Of a stretch of DNA of 64,000 nucleotides, positions 42,414 to 51,173 are shown piece by piece (positions within the stretch are counted from its first letter, which is position 1; the number at the start of each line of letters is the position of its first letter). The position numbers and the translations under genes are program-made. This DNA is from Hyphomicrobiales bacterium (GTDB taxonomy: Bacteria; Pseudomonadota; Alphaproteobacteria; Rhizobiales; Beijerinckiaceae): assembly GCA_027489955.1 (NCBI GenBank), contig JAIXYZ010000005.1, positions 57,081 to 121,080 of the forward strand. The letters run 5' to 3'. The notes beneath the pieces are model-generated. The model searched no databases. It had not been told where the DNA came from and worked only from the letters and a program-made list of their open reading frames with translations.

Positions 42414-43841
42414 CTAGAGGGAGAACATCGCCCGCAGGTTGCCGAAGATCTTCAGCCGCTGGCGGGTTTCGCCCAGCGCGAACAGGAAGGTCTCGGCCCA
42501 GCGGTCGATGTCGTAGCGCTCGATGACCTCGTACATCAGCTTGTGCCGGGCCTTGCGCTCGTCCAGCGGCATGTCGAGCGCGCGGTTGATCGCGGCCGCC
42601 ACGCCCTCGCCCTCGTGGGGGTTCACCACGAGCGCCCCCTGGCCGAGCTCGCCCAGCGCCCCGGCGAACTGCGACAGGATGAGGACGCCGGGATCCTCCG
42701 GGTCCTGCGCCGCCACGTATTCCTTGGCGACGAGGTTCATGCCGTCCCGCAGGGGCGTCACCAGCGCCACCCTGGCGGAGCGGTAGAGCCCCGCGAGCGC
42801 GGTGCGCGAATAGGTGCGGTTCACGTAGCGCATCGGCACGCCGGACGCCTCGCCGAACTCGCCGTTGATCCGCCCCGCCAGCGCCGAGACCTGCTGGTCC
42901 ATCGAGGCATATTCGGGAATGTCCGCCCGGCTCTTGGGCGTGATCTGCAGGTACGTCACCTGCGAGCGCTTATCGGGGTAATCCCGCAGGAACCGCTCGA
43001 AGGCCTCCATCCGGTGCAGGATGCCCTTGGAATAGTCGAGCCGGTCGACGCCGATCATCAGGCGCCGCCCCGCCAGGCTGTCCGTCACCTCCCGCACGAA
43101 GGTCGAGCGCGCCGAGCGCCGGGCCGTCTTGGCGAAGGAGCTGGTCTCGATGCTGACCGGGAAGGTGGCGATCCGCACCAGCCGGCCGTTGAAATCGTAG
43201 GTGAAGCCGTCGCGGCTCATGAGCGCGCCCTGGCTCGACAGGTAGCGGCCGAAATTGTCCCGGTCGCTCTCGGTCTGGAAGCCCACGAGATCGTAGTCGG
43301 CAAGCGCGCCGACGATATCGGCATGCCGGGGCAGGGCCTGGATCAGGTCCGGCGGCGGCATCGGGATATGCAGGAAGAACCCGATCTTGTTCTCGTGTCC
43401 CCGCGCCCGCAGGTACCGGGCGAGCGGCATCATGTGGTAGTCGTGCACCCACACGACGTCGTCCGGCCGCAGGATCTTGGAGATCTGGTCGGCGAAGTTC
43501 TCGTTCACCCGGAAATAGCCGGTGAGCTCCATTCGCGAGAACTCGGCGAGGTCCACCCGGTAGTGCAGGATCGGCCAGAGCACCCGGTTCGCGAAGCCGT
43601 TGTAATATTCCTGGAAGTCGGCGTTCGACAGGTCGATGACCGAATAGGTCACGCGGTCCCGCTCGAACGTGGTCGGCGTGTCAGCCGGCTCGTCCACGAC
43701 GTTTCCGCTCCACCCGAACCACACGCCGGTGCGATGCTTGAGCGCGGCGTTGACGGCCACCGCAAGGCCGCCCGCGGCCACCTTGCGGCCTGGCTCGGGC
43801 ACCGCGACGCGGTTCGAGACGACGATCAGGCGCGAGACCAT
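42414..43841 (-). CDS. otsA: Trehalose-6-phosphate synthase
   Basis: Glycosyltransferase GT20 joining UDP-glucose (or another NDP-glucose) and glucose 6-phosphate. 475 residues from the ATG at 43841 (MVSRLIVVSNRVAVPEPGRK), which has GGAGG upstream. Motifs: SNRV/GGLAVAVNAALK at the acceptor site, VVWVHDYHMMPLARYLR, GVDRLDYSKGI (nucleotide-sugar site) and SQFAGALGELGQGALVVNPH. Its start overlaps the GH15 stop by 16 bases. It makes the substrate of OtsB, encoded at the head of the same operon. Confidence 0.95.
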   Translation of the reverse strand: MVSRLIVVSNRVAVPEPGRKVAAGGLAVAVNAALKHRTGVWFGWSGNVVDEPADTPTTFERDRVTYSVIDLSNADFQEYYNGFANRVLWPILHYRVDLAEFSRMELTGYFRVNENFADQISKILRPDDVVWVHDYHMMPLARYLRARGHENKIGFFLHIPMPPPDLIQALPRHADIVGALADYDLVGFQTESDRDNFGRYLSSQGALMSRDGFTYDFNGRLVRIATFPVSIETSSFAKTARRSARSTFVREVTDSLAGRRLMIGVDRLDYSKGILHRMEAFERFLRDYPDKRSQVTYLQITPKSRADIPEYASMDQQVSALAGRINGEFGEASGVPMRYVNRTYSRTALAGLYRSARVALVTPLRDGMNLVAKEYVAAQDPEDPGVLILSQFAGALGELGQGALVVNPHEGEGVAAAINRALDMPLDERKARHKLMYEVIERYDIDRWAETFLFALGETRQRLKIFGNLRAMFSL

Positions 43842-45643
43842 GCGTCCTCCCAGCTTCGTGACAGGCGCGTCGCCGAGCTGATCAGCCCGGCCATGGAATA
43901 GGTCTGCGGCAGGTTCCCCCACAGCGCGCCTGTCTGCGGGTGGATGTCCTCGGAGAGGATGCCGAAGGTGTTGCGATAGCCGATGACGTCCTCGAACATC
44001 GCGCGGGCCTCGTCCCGACGGCCAGTGGCCGCCAGGGCGTCCAGATACCAGAAGCGGCAGACCAGGAAGGCGTTTTCGGGAAGGCCGAAATCGTCCTCCG
44101 CGGTGTAGCGCATAACGTGCCCGTTCCGGACCAGTTCCCGGCCGATGGCGTCGACCGTCGCCAGGAATCGCGGATCGTTCGCCTCGATCAGGCCGAGCTC
44201 GGGCAGGAGCAGGACGCTGGCGTCCAGGTCGTCATGGTCGAAGGCGCCGACGATGGCCCCGCGCTCCGGGTTCCACGCCCGCTCCAGGATCGCATCGCGG
44301 ATCGTGTCGGCGCGGGTGCGCCAGTAATTGATGCGGTCGGTGATGCCCAGCCGCTCGGCGATCTGCGAGAGCCGGTCGCACGCGACCCAGCACAGGGCGG
44401 CCGAATGGGTGTGGATGCGCTGCCGGCCGCGATATTCCCAGATGCCGGCATCGGGCTCCAGCGCGAAGCGTGCGGCCCGCTTGCCGAGCTTTTCCAGCCG
44501 CTGGAACAGGCTCTCGTCGCCCACCCAGTCGAGGCGCTGGTCGATGAACATGTGCGCCGCCGCCAGCACCACGCTGCCATAGACGTCGTGCTGGATCTGC
44601 TCCACCGCCTGGTTGCCGACGCGGACCGGGCCGTGGCCCTCGAAGCCCTCGAGATCGGGGGCGTAGCGCTCGTCCAGCGGCTCGTCGTGGACGATGCCGT
44701 AAACCGGCTTGATCGGCCCGTCCTCGTCCACGGCGATGGACGTGATGTAGTTGATGAACGCCGTCATCGTGTTCGTGGCGCCCAGCCGGTTCAGCGCCTG
44801 GACGACGAAATAGGCGTCCCGCAGCCAGCAATAGCGATAGTCCCAGTTCCGCACCGAGCCCGGCGATTCCGGAATCGAGGTCGTGTGCGCGGCGATGATC
44901 GCGCCCGTCTCCTCGAAGGCGCAGAGCTTCAGCGTGATCGCCGAGCGGATCACCACGTCCTGCCATTCGTAGGGGATCGCCAGCGACCGGACCCAGCGGC
45001 GCCACCAGTCGGCGGTGCGGTCCTGGAACTCCCGGGCGGACGTGTCGATCGCCGACTGGAACGGCTCGTCCGACCCGAGGATCAGCGTCAGCGGCCGCGT
45101 CAGGACGAAGGTCGTCTCGTTGGCGATGTAGGAGAGCGGAGCGTCGGTCGTCAGCCGCACCGTCTCGGTGCCGCCGCCATAGCGGATGTGGTTCGATCCC
45201 AGCACCCGCTCCGTGAACGGCTTGCCGTAGCCGAAGGTCGGCCGCACGCGGATGGCGATCCGCGGCACGCCCGAAAGGGGTTCGATCCGGCGCACGATCT
45301 GGGCCGGATGGAAGCCGCGCTCGAAACGCTCGAAGCGCGGCGCGAAATCGGTGATCTTGATCGACGCGCCGCGCTCGTCGGTGAGGATGGTCTCGATGAT
45401 CGCGGTGTTGGCGACATAGCCGGAGCGCGACTCGACCATGCGGTCGAGCACCACGTCGCAGAAACCCTTCTCCTCGTCGGCCGCCAGGAGCCGCGAGAAG
45501 ATCGGATCGGCGTCGAAGCGGGGGAAGCACCACCAGACGATCCGGCCCTTCGTGTCGAGCAGCGCAGCCGTGCGCCCGTTCCCGATCAAGCCCAGATCCA
45601 GGTGCCCGGCCGCCTGCCCGCCGTGTCCGTCAACCTCCGTCAT
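43826..45643 (-). CDS. Glycoside hydrolase family 15 protein
   Basis: 605 residues. N-terminal beta-sandwich domain (LDLGLIGNGRTAALLDTKGR, WWCFPRFDADPIFSRLL), then an (alpha/alpha)6 barrel with SIPESPGSVRNWDYRYCWLRDA, the glucoamylase-like active-site block. The second acidic segment lies near GRRDEARAMFEDVIGYRN. Sandwiched between otsB and otsA with overlaps on both sides (ATGA with otsB), it is likely a trehalase or an alpha-glucosidase acting on the trehalose pool, or a glucan-recycling enzyme. The substrate is inferred from context only. Confidence 0.9.
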   Translation of the reverse strand: MTEVDGHGGQAAGHLDLGLIGNGRTAALLDTKGRIVWWCFPRFDADPIFSRLLAADEEKGFCDVVLDRMVESRSGYVANTAIIETILTDERGASIKITDFAPRFERFERGFHPAQIVRRIEPLSGVPRIAIRVRPTFGYGKPFTERVLGSNHIRYGGGTETVRLTTDAPLSYIANETTFVLTRPLTLILGSDEPFQSAIDTSAREFQDRTADWWRRWVRSLAIPYEWQDVVIRSAITLKLCAFEETGAIIAAHTTSIPESPGSVRNWDYRYCWLRDAYFVVQALNRLGATNTMTAFINYITSIAVDEDGPIKPVYGIVHDEPLDERYAPDLEGFEGHGPVRVGNQAVEQIQHDVYGSVVLAAAHMFIDQRLDWVGDESLFQRLEKLGKRAARFALEPDAGIWEYRGRQRIHTHSAALCWVACDRLSQIAERLGITDRINYWRTRADTIRDAILERAWNPERGAIVGAFDHDDLDASVLLLPELGLIEANDPRFLATVDAIGRELVRNGHVMRYTAEDDFGLPENAFLVCRFWYLDALAATGRRDEARAMFEDVIGYRNTFGILSEDIHPQTGALWGNLPQTYSMAGLISSATRLSRSWEDAWSRA

Positions 45644-46485
45644 GCCGCCACCCTATGTCTTGAAGCCGTCGCGGCAACCCATGCCCGAACGTCAGAAGCT
45701 GTGGAAAACAGCGTCGGAAATCCGGGCACCTCGCGGCCGACGGAAATCCCGTAGCCGCCGAAGGAGGGGGCGACCGCGAAGCCCGCCTCGTCCGTCACGT
45801 CGTCGCCGATCATGTAGGGCTTGCGGCCCTTGAACGGCGCCCGCTGCATGATGTGGCTGACAGCCGTGCCCTTGTCGTGGCCCCGGCGCTTGATCTCGAA
45901 CACGAAATGGCCGGCGATGACCGACAGCGCGAGCTCGCGCATGTCCTCGAGGATCTCGTCGATTTCCGCCCGCAGCCAGGGGCCGGCGGCGGCGTTGTCG
46001 CGGTAATGCACGGCGATGCAGACCTTCTTGTCCTCCAGGAGGAGGCCGTCCGTGCGGCGGGCGAGCGCGGTCAGGCGCTCCAGGAGGGTCGAGGGCAGGT
46101 CGCCGCGCACCGCGCGGATCGCGGGCGCGGCCGGGTCGAAGCGGAACTCCGCGCCGTGGGCGCCGGAGGCCGGCAGCCGCAGCGGCTTGAACAGCCGGTC
46201 CATGACGCCGATCGTGCGCCCGCTGACGAGCGCCAGCGCGCCGCCCATGCGCTCGTGCAGGAAGGCGAGATCGTCGATGAGATCGGGCGGCACGACGACA
46301 TCGTCGGGATGCTGGGCAAGGTCGATCAGCGTCCCGTCCACGTCGAGGAGCAGCGCGCAGGTCGCGGGGTCGAATTCGCTGAGGCAGTTCTGGGACGGCA
46401 TGTACCCACTCGGTCGGGCCGGCTCGGGAACGGACTTGGGCGCGCGGCGATGGGCCACGACGCGGCCCTCGGGCGGCAAGCTCAT
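45640..46485 (-). CDS. otsB: Trehalose-phosphatase
   Basis: HAD-type phosphatase converting trehalose 6-phosphate to trehalose. About 281 residues from the ATG at 46485; an ATG at 46401 (MPSQNCLSEF) just before the conserved domain is an equally good start. It has the HAD nucleophile LLLDVDGTLIDLAQHPDDVV, SGRTIGVMDRLF, HDKGTAVSHIMQ and IGDDVTDEAGF (final acidic pair). Its stop overlaps the GH15 start. Confidence 0.94.
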   Translation of the reverse strand: MSLPPEGRVVAHRRAPKSVPEPARPSGYMPSQNCLSEFDPATCALLLDVDGTLIDLAQHPDDVVVPPDLIDDLAFLHERMGGALALVSGRTIGVMDRLFKPLRLPASGAHGAEFRFDPAAPAIRAVRGDLPSTLLERLTALARRTDGLLLEDKKVCIAVHYRDNAAAGPWLRAEIDEILEDMRELALSVIAGHFVFEIKRRGHDKGTAVSHIMQRAPFKGRKPYMIGDDVTDEAGFAVAPSFGGYGISVGREVPGFPTLFSTASDVRAWVAATASRHRVAA

Positions 46486-46569
46486 GGAAGCGAAACGCGG
46501 AACGCCGCGGATCGTTCCGCACCGCAGCACGAAATTGAGGCGCGAGCGTGGGGCCGCGCCGCGCGACGC

Positions 46570-47625
46570 TTAAACCCTCGGCTCGCTCCCGGCTGCGGGC
46601 GGCGCGGGGTCGGGCGCGCCCCACGGGCCTGCCGCCGTGGGAGTCTGTTCCGGGACGCGGCCGCCGCCGAAACGCACCAGCGCCTCGATCCGTTCCGACA
46701 CCGGCGGATGGGTGGCGAACAGGTCGGCAAAGCCGCTGCGCGGGTTCTCCACGCACATTTCCATGATGCCGGACGGCACTGCCTCGAGCTCCGCCTTCGC
46801 CTGGATCTTCGTCAGCGCCGAGATCATCGCGTCGGGATTCTTCGTCAGCTCGACGGCGCCCGCATCGGCCAGGAACTCGCGCGAGCGGGACAGGGCGAAC
46901 CGGATCACCAGCGACAGGAACCAGGCGGCCGCGATGAGCGCCAGGGCGATGAGGATCGCCGCGAAGGCGCCGCCTCCCTTGCGGTTGCTGTCGGAGCGCG
47001 GCGCGCTCGGCGCGTCCCAGCGCCGGGGTCCGTTGACGAGCCAGCGGAAGACCATCTCGCCGAAGAAGGAGAGGACGCCGGCGACGACGACCGCGATCAC
47101 CATCACGGCGACGTCGCGGTTGCGGATATGCGTCAGCTCGTGGGCGAGGACGGCCTCGATCTCGGCGTCGTCCAGCGTCTCCAGCAGCCCGCGCGTGACC
47201 GTGATCGCGTATTGCTTCTCGTTGAGACCGGTGGCGAAGGCGTTGGTCGCGTCGGTCTCCATGATGGACAGCTTCGGCATTGTCACGCCGCGCGAGATGC
47301 ACAGGTTCTCGAGCAGGTTGTAGAGGCGCGGCTCGGCTTCGCGCGTCACGCCCTTCGAGCCGGTGACGAGCCCGATCAGGCCCTGGTGGAACTGCCAGGC
47401 GATGGACAGCCACAGCCCCGCGCCGATCGTGGCGAGCGGCACGAGCACGACCATGTCCGCCGCCGCACGACCGGCGATGGCGTCGAGCCCGTCGTCGGAA
47501 AGACCCTCGACGGCGAGGGCGCCGGCGAAGGTCACGACGTAGACGAGGAGGAACAGCCCCGCGATCAGCAGGCCGGACCGGATCCGGTTCGCCCGGATAT
47601 GGGTGTACAGGCCGTAGGCCTGCAT
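46570..47625 (-). CDS. M48 family membrane metalloprotease (HtpX-like)
   Basis: 351 residues, longer than classic HtpX because of a hydrophilic loop and a Pro/Ala-rich tail. Two N-terminal membrane segments (GLLIAGLFLLVYVVTFAGAL; MVVLVPLATIGAGLWLSIAW) precede the zinc site EIEAVLAHELTHIRNRD (HELTH) and the later FLADAGAVELTKNPDAMI. HtpX-type enzymes take part in membrane-protein quality control. It lies 27 bp after lemA in the same direction, a pairing common in bacteria. Confidence 0.92.
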   Translation of the reverse strand: MQAYGLYTHIRANRIRSGLLIAGLFLLVYVVTFAGALAVEGLSDDGLDAIAGRAAADMVVLVPLATIGAGLWLSIAWQFHQGLIGLVTGSKGVTREAEPRLYNLLENLCISRGVTMPKLSIMETDATNAFATGLNEKQYAITVTRGLLETLDDAEIEAVLAHELTHIRNRDVAVMVIAVVVAGVLSFFGEMVFRWLVNGPRRWDAPSAPRSDSNRKGGGAFAAILIALALIAAAWFLSLVIRFALSRSREFLADAGAVELTKNPDAMISALTKIQAKAELEAVPSGIMEMCVENPRSGFADLFATHPPVSERIEALVRFGGGRVPEQTPTAAGPWGAPDPAPPAAGSEPRV

Positions 47626-47652
47626 GGCCGCCTCCGCGTGCGGCTGGCGTCG

Positions 47653-48213
47653 CTAGAAGGCGACCTTCGGCGGCGCGGCGTCGAGCTCGGCGCGCTTCTC
47701 GATCCCGACGTCGAAGAACTCGCGCGGGTGGAAGCCGAGGCTCGCGGCGAACAGCACGGCCGGGAAAGCCTCCCGGGCGGCGTTGTACTCGCTGACGGCG
47801 TTGTTGAAGAAGCGCCGCGCCGCGGCGAGCTTGTTCTCGATGTCCGACAGGTCGAGCTGCAATTGCTGGAAGTTCGCGTTGGCCTTGAGGTCCGGATAGG
47901 CCTCCGCCAGCGCGATCAGGCGGCCGAGCGCTCCGGTCAGCGCCTGTTCCGCGGCCTGCTTCTCGCCGGGCGTCGAGGCCTGCATGGCCGCACCGCGCGC
48001 CGCCACCACCGCATCGAAGGTGGATTTCTCGTGGGCCGCATAACCCTTTACGGTTTCCACCAGGTTCGGGATCAGGTCCTGGCGCTGCTTGAGCTGGACG
48101 TCGATGTCCGCGAAGGCCTGGTTGGTGCGCTGCCGCAGCGTGACCAGGCCGTTATAGACCATCACCGCATAGAGCAGGCCGACGACGATCAAGCCGATGA
48201 AGACCCACTTCAT
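47653..48213 (-). CDS. lemA: LemA family protein
   Basis: 186 residues from the ATG at 48213 (MKWVFIGLIVVGLLYAVMVY), behind AGGAGCG. One N-terminal membrane anchor is followed by an all-helical domain with NQAFADIDVQLKQRQDLIPN and YPDLKANANFQQLQLDL, the LemA signature. The molecular role is unknown; it is often paired with HtpX-like proteases, as here. Confidence 0.94.
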   Translation of the reverse strand: MKWVFIGLIVVGLLYAVMVYNGLVTLRQRTNQAFADIDVQLKQRQDLIPNLVETVKGYAAHEKSTFDAVVAARGAAMQASTPGEKQAAEQALTGALGRLIALAEAYPDLKANANFQQLQLDLSDIENKLAAARRFFNNAVSEYNAAREAFPAVLFAASLGFHPREFFDVGIEKRAELDAAPPKVAF

Positions 48214-48422
48214 GGGACGCTCCTTTGAGGGCGTTGGACACGGGCACCGCGCGGCATCCCGCTGGCCGCGCCGACGTTTGCACAGGGGCAGCCGCTTCGC
48301 CAAGCCGCAATAGGCGCTCGGGGGCGGCCGCCCGTCGGTCGGACGCTCGGGAACCCTCGCGAGCCGGCCCGCGTTTCCCGGTCGACCGATTCCCGTCAAA
48401 AGCTTGAGCGAGGACCGCCAGC

Positions 48423-48683
48423 ATGACCGACCGCCCCCCCGTCAACGAGACCCGCCCTCCCGAGATGCGCAGCGAGCCGCGTCCCACCGAGGAGCATGCG
48501 ACGCCCGATCAGGCCCGGCAGGGCTTCCGCGGCTGGCCGGTCCTGTTCGTCCTGATCGGCGGACTGGTCCTGGGCGCGATCTACATCCTGTCCATGCTGC
48601 TCTACGCCAATTCCGAACAGGCGAACCGCGCGCCGCCGACCCAGAGCTCGCTCCCGGCGATCGAGCGTTCGCTGGCCGGGTGA
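48423..48683 (+). CDS. Small single-span membrane protein
   Basis: 86 residues: a Pro/Glu-rich polar N-terminus of about 38 residues, one hydrophobic segment (WPVLFVLIGGLVLGAIYILSM) and a short polar tail. No family recognised. The ATG is preceded by GAGCGAGG. It is divergent from lemA and converges on the HAD hydrolase with 10 bases between stops. Codon use is like its neighbours, which supports a real gene. Confidence 0.6.
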   Translation: MTDRPPVNETRPPEMRSEPRPTEEHATPDQARQGFRGWPVLFVLIGGLVLGAIYILSMLLYANSEQANRAPPTQSSLPAIERSLAG

Positions 48684-48693
48684 TCCGGCGGCG

Positions 48694-49563
48694 CTACCAG
48701 GAGAGATGATCGGCGGCGTAGACCGGCGGCTCCGCCTGCCGCGCCAGCCAGCCATGGAGGTCGGCTTCCACGAAGGCCTGGCCCGCGATGGCGTCGCCCG
48801 CATGGATGCCGCGGGCGACGAACAGGGAATCGATGCCGAACGCGTTGGCGCCCGCGATGTCCGTACGGATGGAATCGCCGACGGCGATGACGCGCTCGCG
48901 CGCGATCTCGCCCCACCGCTCCCGCACGAAGTCCATGGTCGCGTGGTAGATGGCCAGGTGCGGCTTGCCCGCCTGCAGAACCTCGCCGCCCAGTTCGTCA
49001 TAGGCGGCGGCGATCGCGCCGGCGCAGAAGATCATCCGCCCGCCGCGATCCACGACGATGTCCGGATTGGCGCAGAGCATGGGGAGCCGGCGGTCGCGCA
49101 ATACGCGCAGCACCTGCGCGTAATCCTGCGGGCCTTCCCGGTCGTCGTCCGCCAGGCCGGTGCAGACCGCATAATCGGCTTCCCGAGGCCCCACGAGCGG
49201 GGCGTCGAGCCCCTCGAAGACGGGCAGGTCGCGCTCAGGACCGATGTGGAACACGCGAAGACCGGCCCGCTGCGCGATGATCTCGCGCGTCACGTCCCCT
49301 GACGTCACGATGCCGTCATAGGCGTCGCGGGGAACGCCGAGCTTGTCGAGGGCGCCGACGACCGCGTGCGCCGGGCGCGGCGCATTGGATAGCAGCACCA
49401 CCTTCCCGCCCGCGTCCCTGAAGCGCGAAAGCGCGTCGCAGGCGGCCGGAAAGGCCGCGACGCCGTTGTGGATGACCCCCCAGATATCGCACAGGAGCAG
49501 GTCGTAGCGGTCCGCGACCGACGACAGGCCGTGCAGGAAGGACGGATGCCGCGTCTGTGCCAT
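48694..49563 (-). CDS. HAD hydrolase of the TIGR01459/NagD-like type
   Basis: 289 residues. HAD IIA subfamily: LLLCDIWGVIHNGVAAFPAA (nucleophile D and WG), VVLLSNAPRP (motif 2), a cap domain with CANPDIVVDRGG and a lysine in LQAGKPHLAIY, and VIAVGDSIRTDIAGANAFGI (motif 4). The alphaproteobacterial DIWGV.HNG form corresponds to TIGR01459, substrate unknown. ATG at 49563. It lies 17 bp downstream of the EAL gene, in the same direction. Confidence 0.9.
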   Translation of the reverse strand: MAQTRHPSFLHGLSSVADRYDLLLCDIWGVIHNGVAAFPAACDALSRFRDAGGKVVLLSNAPRPAHAVVGALDKLGVPRDAYDGIVTSGDVTREIIAQRAGLRVFHIGPERDLPVFEGLDAPLVGPREADYAVCTGLADDDREGPQDYAQVLRVLRDRRLPMLCANPDIVVDRGGRMIFCAGAIAAAYDELGGEVLQAGKPHLAIYHATMDFVRERWGEIARERVIAVGDSIRTDIAGANAFGIDSLFVARGIHAGDAIAGQAFVEADLHGWLARQAEPPVYAADHLSW

Positions 49564-49580
49564 GCGTAAGGTCCGACCCG

Positions 49581-51050
49581 TCAGACGGGGGCGCGCCGGA
49601 GGAAGGCGCGGAACGGCTTGCGCTCTGCCGCTGGCGCCGCAACGGCGGAATCGGCCAGCGCCGGCGGCGCGTCCTCGGGCGGCTGCACGGGGCCGGCCTC
49701 GTAGACCTCGTTGCGCACCAGGCGCGGCAGCGCGAAGACGAAGCCCTGCGCGAGCGGGATGTCGAAATCGAGGATGTCGCGGACCGCGTCCTCGCTCTCC
49801 ACGTGCTCGGCGATCAGCGCGATGCCGGCCCGGTCGAGCAGCGCGGCAAGGTCCGCGATGTCGATGTCGGCCCGGCGCGCCTCGACGCCCAGCAGCATCC
49901 GCGCCGGGATCTTGATGTGGCGCACGCCGCGGTCCGCGAGGGACGGCGGGTCGAACCGGAAGTCGACAACGTGGTCGATCGTCAGGCCCGCCCCGGCGGC
50001 GGTGACCTCGCCGAGCGCGCCGAGGCGCTCCGCGTCGAGCTGCCGGACGATCTGCTGCGACACCTCCACGACGAGCCGGCCGGCGACGTCGGGATGGTCG
50101 GCCAGGATGCGCGCCACGCCCCGCAGGAAGCCCGGCGTGATGATCGCGGCGCGCGACAGGTTGCAGCACACCAGCGCGTCGCTGCCGCGTCCGGCCAGGT
50201 GCCGCGCGATGACCAGCGCCCGCCGGATCGTGCGCTCGTCGAACGCGGCCGCCATGTTGCGGCGCTCCAGGACGGGCAGGAACTCCGCCGGCGTCAAGAG
50301 CTCGGTCTCGCTCAGGCGGATCCGCCCCAGGCACTCATACATCCGCACGCGCCGCTGCGGCAGCGTCACGATGGGCTGGAGATGGATTTCGGCGCGGTCG
50401 TCCATGGCCGCGGCCAGGATCGCATCGGTGCGCGGATCGTCTTCCAGCGGTTGGTCAAAGGCCGGCGGCGGCGGAGCCGGGCGGGCATCGGCCATGGGCC
50501 AGTCGGCGATGGACCAGTCGGGCACCGGCGGGGCGGGCGGGGGCGGCGCGACCGGCGCCGGGGCCTGCGTCTGCATCGCGGGCTGCGGCGCCGGCATGGG
50601 GACCGGCACCTTCTGCACGATGACGGTGGGAGGCGCGAGGCGCGCCTGGTTCAGCGTCTCGATGGCGCGATCATGGGACGAGACCGTCTCGGCGAGATCG
50701 CGCATGAGCCCGCCGAGGAGGCCGATTTCGGCGGTGAGCTCGGAAACGTTGCCGCGCAGGCCGGAGGCGGGGTCCACATCCACCTGGGACAGCCTTGTCT
50801 CGAAGGAGGCGAGCCGCGCCGCGAGCGCGGCCTGGACCCGGCGCATCTCGTCCGCCTGGCGCGAGACCCGGCGCGCGAAGACCATGGCCCCGGCCCCGCC
50901 CGCAAGGCCGAGCGCCGCCAGGATGCCTGTCGCACTGATGCTGGAGACGAGAGCCGCGCCGTTCTGCGCGGCGACGGCGACCGTGACGCCGGCAGCGAGG
51001 CTCGCCAGGCTGACGCCTGCAAGCGCGAAGCGTTTGCTGGACTGGCTCAA
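49581..51050 (-). CDS. Membrane-anchored degenerate EAL-domain protein
   Basis: 489 residues: two N-terminal membrane segments (LAGVSLASLAAGVTVAVAA, ILAALGLAGGAGAMVFA), a coiled coil (about 62-135), a Pro/Ala linker and an EAL domain (about 205-455). The first motif is ECLGR rather than EALLR, and the metal-binding DDFG is DHVVDF, so the second Asp is missing; the later E in IAEHVES and AQGFVF remain. Loss of that Asp suggests it binds c-di-GMP or a partner and does not hydrolyse it. The start is TTG at 51050. It is followed by the HAD gene. Confidence 0.85.
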   Translation of the reverse strand: MSQSSKRFALAGVSLASLAAGVTVAVAAQNGAALVSSISATGILAALGLAGGAGAMVFARRVSRQADEMRRVQAALAARLASFETRLSQVDVDPASGLRGNVSELTAEIGLLGGLMRDLAETVSSHDRAIETLNQARLAPPTVIVQKVPVPMPAPQPAMQTQAPAPVAPPPPAPPVPDWSIADWPMADARPAPPPPAFDQPLEDDPRTDAILAAAMDDRAEIHLQPIVTLPQRRVRMYECLGRIRLSETELLTPAEFLPVLERRNMAAAFDERTIRRALVIARHLAGRGSDALVCCNLSRAAIITPGFLRGVARILADHPDVAGRLVVEVSQQIVRQLDAERLGALGEVTAAGAGLTIDHVVDFRFDPPSLADRGVRHIKIPARMLLGVEARRADIDIADLAALLDRAGIALIAEHVESEDAVRDILDFDIPLAQGFVFALPRLVRNEVYEAGPVQPPEDAPPALADSAVAAPAAERKPFRAFLRRAPV

Positions 51051-51173
51051 GCGCGCCCCATTTCGCGATCTCGCGAAGCCCGAATCACATGATTGAACGA
51101 TACAGGCGCGCCCCCTGCGCCACCAGTGCCGCGAGGGGCGATCGGGGCCTGTCCCGGGGGCCGGAAACCCGGG

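Noticed and set aside
45853..48228. 791-residue plus-strand open frame opposite otsB, the M48 protease gene and lemA
   Set aside because: Spans three well-supported minus-strand genes and is typical GC-rich antisense sequence.
48694..49563. NagD (N-acetylglucosamine catabolism) assignment
   Set aside because: The DIWGV.HNG form fits TIGR01459 better and no nag genes are nearby.
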